This document shows, in pieces, positions 30,362 through 32,070 of a stretch of 32,070 bases of DNA (position 1 is its first letter; each line of letters starts with the position of its first letter). Source of the DNA: Gemmatimonadota bacterium (GTDB lineage Bacteria > Gemmatimonadota > Gemmatimonadetes > Gemmatimonadales > Gemmatimonadaceae); NCBI GenBank assembly GCA_021324635.1, contig JAJPIS010000075.1, forward strand, positions 1 to 32,070. Reading direction: 5' to 3'. Under the pieces are notes generated by a model. The model ran no database searches. It worked only from the letters and a program-made list of their open reading frames with translations, and was not told the origin of the DNA. Position numbers and translations under genes: made by a program.

Positions 30362-32070
30362 ATGCGGTTTGTGATCGTGAGGCGCGCCGCCACGCTGGTG
30401 ACGAGCGCGGGACTGCTGTCCGCCGCGGCGTGCGCCCACTCCGGTCAGTCGTCGGCCGGCGGCGCGCCGGCCCCGGCGGCCTCGATGGCGACGACCCCGC
30501 CGAGCCCCGACCCACGCGTCGGACTCAAAGCCGGGCTGTGGGACGCGGGCCAGGCAGCGTGGAACGTGCGACTGCTCTCCACGACGCGCCCGACCGGCAA
30601 GTTCCTCGGGTCGACGAACTCGGACCTGGCGTTCACGCAGCACTACGTGATCCAGGGAAACTACGACGGATTCCAGATCTGGGACATCGCGAACCCGAGC
30701 CACCCGACCCTGCGGACGGCGTACTACTGCCCCGCCTCGCAGAGTGACGTCTCGGTCTACCACAATCTGCTCTTCGTGTCCGGCGAGGGCACCGAGGGGC
30801 GGCTCGACTGCGGCGGGGGCGGCGTCAAGGACACCGCCAGCCCGGAGCGCCTGCGCGGTATCCGGATCTTCGACATCAGCGATCTCGACCACCCGAAGAA
30901 CGTCGGGAACGTCCAGACGTGCCGCGGCTCGCACACACACACACTTCTCGTCGACCCCAAGGACAAGGACAACGTCTACATCTACGTCTCCGGGTCGGCG
31001 CCGCTCCGGCCGACGTCCGAGCTGCCCGGCTGCGTGAGCACCAACCCGCAGGAAGACCCGAACTCGGCGCTCTTCCGGATCGAGATCATCAAGGTCCCGG
31101 TCGCCCATCCCGAGCAGGCGGCGGTCATCAGCTCGGCCCACATCTTCAACAACCTGGCGCCGGTCGAGGTCCACGGCCTCACTGCCCAGGACCGCGCCCA
31201 TGCCGACTCGGCACGGGCCGCGGGCGCCTTCATGGTCGACATCCCCATCGCCGGGATCGGTCCGATGGTGCTGCCGGACCAGTTCGCGAAGCACCTGCTC
31301 GACAGCCTCGTGACGGCGCGCGGTGGCACCGGCGCGCCGACGGCGGCGGACAGCGCCGCCCTGCGCGCCGCCCTGCCGGAGATGGCCGCCAAGATGATGG
31401 GCGAGCAGGCGGGAGCGCCCAACCAGTACAGCACGACGCGGCAGTGCCACGACATCACCGTGTACCCGGCCGTCGGGCTCGCCGGCGGCGCGTGTGAGGG
31501 GTACGGCATGCTGCTCGACATCAGCAACCCGACGCAGCCCGTTCGGCTCGACGCCGTGTCCGACTCGAACTTCTCGTACTGGCATTCGGCGACCTTCAAC
31601 AACGCCGGCACGAAGCTCCTCTTCTCCGACGAGTGGGGCGGCGGTGGCCAGCCGAAGTGCCGCGCCACCGATCCGCACGACTGGGGCGCGGATGCGATCT
31701 TCTCCATTCAGGATCGGCGGAAGCTGACGTTCCAGGCGTACTACAAGATGCTGGCCCCGCAGACGCCGCAGGAGAACTGCGTCGCGCACAATGGCTCGCT
31801 GATCCCGATCCCCGGTCGCGACGTCATGGTCCAGGCCTGGTACCAGGGCGGCATCTCGATCTTCGACTTCACCGACGCCGCACACCCCAAGGAGATCGCC
31901 TTCTTCGACCGCGGACCGGTCGACGCGACGCGGATGGTTGACGGCGGCGAGTGGTCGGCCTACTGGTACAACGGAGTGATCGTCGGGTCGGAGATCGCCC
32001 GCGGGCTCGACATCTGGGAGCTCACGCCCAGCGGCCTGCTCTCGCAGAACGAGATCAACGCCGCCAAGTC
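30362..32070 (+). CDS. LVIVD-repeat lipoprotein, partial at the window end
   Basis: The reading frame opens at ATG 30362 (GAGGA eight bases upstream) and stays open to the end of the window, at least 569 codons. MRFVIVRRAATLVTSAGLLS is followed by a lipobox-like AAAC, so a lipoprotein is predicted. Repeated segments of the LVIVD type are clear: GFQIWDIANPSHP, GIRIFDISDLDHPKNVGN, GMLLDISNPTQPVRL and GISIFDFTDAAHPKEIAFF, alternating with blades containing THTLLVDPKDKDNVYIYVS and HSATFNNAGTKLLFSDEW. Such propeller-like proteins are exported and of unknown activity. No stop codon lies inside the window. Confidence 0.85.
   Translation, partial: MRFVIVRRAATLVTSAGLLSAAACAHSGQSSAGGAPAPAASMATTPPSPDPRVGLKAGLWDAGQAAWNVRLLSTTRPTGKFLGSTNSDLAFTQHYVIQGNYDGFQIWDIANPSHPTLRTAYYCPASQSDVSVYHNLLFVSGEGTEGRLDCGGGGVKDTASPERLRGIRIFDISDLDHPKNVGNVQTCRGSHTHTLLVDPKDKDNVYIYVSGSAPLRPTSELPGCVSTNPQEDPNSALFRIEIIKVPVAHPEQAAVISSAHIFNNLAPVEVHGLTAQDRAHADSARAAGAFMVDIPIAGIGPMVLPDQFAKHLLDSLVTARGGTGAPTAADSAALRAALPEMAAKMMGEQAGAPNQYSTTRQCHDITVYPAVGLAGGACEGYGMLLDISNPTQPVRLDAVSDSNFSYWHSATFNNAGTKLLFSDEWGGGGQPKCRATDPHDWGADAIFSIQDRRKLTFQAYYKMLAPQTPQENCVAHNGSLIPIPGRDVMVQAWYQGGISIFDFTDAAHPKEIAFFDRGPVDATRMVDGGEWSAYWYNGVIVGSEIARGLDIWELTPSGLLSQNEINAAK

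Noticed and set aside
30332-31885. 517-residue minus-strand frame opposite the LVIVD gene
   Set aside because: Antisense to a clear LVIVD-repeat protein with lipobox and ribosome-binding site; no motif of its own.

Overview
The window looks like chromosomal DNA of a high-GC, Gram-negative-type bacterium. I suspect a Gemmatimonadota member (Gemmatimonas/Gemmatirosa-like). The reasons are the strong G/C third-position bias, many lipoproteins and Tat signals, a large Asp-box (sortilin/BNR-like) secreted protein, LytS/LytTR signalling, a spermidine-dehydrogenase-like Tat protein and LVIVD/NHL propellers. This assignment is inference; there is no rRNA, tRNA or housekeeping marker in the window.

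Left part (1 to about 4735) reads as an acquired and decaying region with visibly lower G/C and mixed codon use. It holds the last codons and end of an IS21-like element (istB tail), a truncated conjugation ATPase gene (trbB) with a ruined Walker A motif, and, abutting it on the opposite strand, a frameshifted N-terminal fragment of an alpha/beta hydrolase. Then come two overlapping secreted hydrolase genes (an alpha/beta hydrolase lacking its catalytic His, and a beta-lactamase-fold serine hydrolase) and a small secreted protein.

From about 4735 onward the sequence is uniformly high-GC. A haloalkane dehalogenase/epoxide hydrolase-type enzyme is divergent from a CGNR zinc-finger regulator across an intergenic region carrying four regularly spaced GTAAC/GTTAC half-sites. 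A LytS-type histidine kinase and LytTR response regulator overlap by ATGA. Facing them is a two-gene set: a SUMF (formylglycine-enzyme fold) protein without the catalytic cysteines, and an alpha/beta-hydrolase-fold protein that has lost both its nucleophile and its histidine. A 1093-residue Asp-box propeller protein, a triple-repeat DUF3761 secreted protein, a DUF937 (YidB-like) protein and a serine-hydrolase lipoprotein follow.

Next is a pair of Tat-type ferritin-like (desiccation-related) proteins divergent from an unusual GntR regulator, then a GAF protein, a VapBC toxin-antitoxin pair, an MFS transporter, a small membrane protein with an 11-bp tandem repeat behind it, and a protein made of two copies of an HExxE-containing domain. 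A spermidine-dehydrogenase-like flavoprotein is coupled to a small partner. The right end has a DoxX-like membrane protein, a DUF1801 protein, an NHL-repeat lipoprotein and an LVIVD-repeat lipoprotein that runs off the window.

The theme is the cell envelope: most products are predicted to be exported or membrane-bound. No CRISPR array or prophage was seen, and apart from the toxin-antitoxin pair I recognise no defence system. The strongest unusual signals are the two-copy HExxE-domain protein, the SUMF plus pseudo-hydrolase pair, the symmetric operator array, and the fossil junction between trbB and a hydrolase at about 1160.
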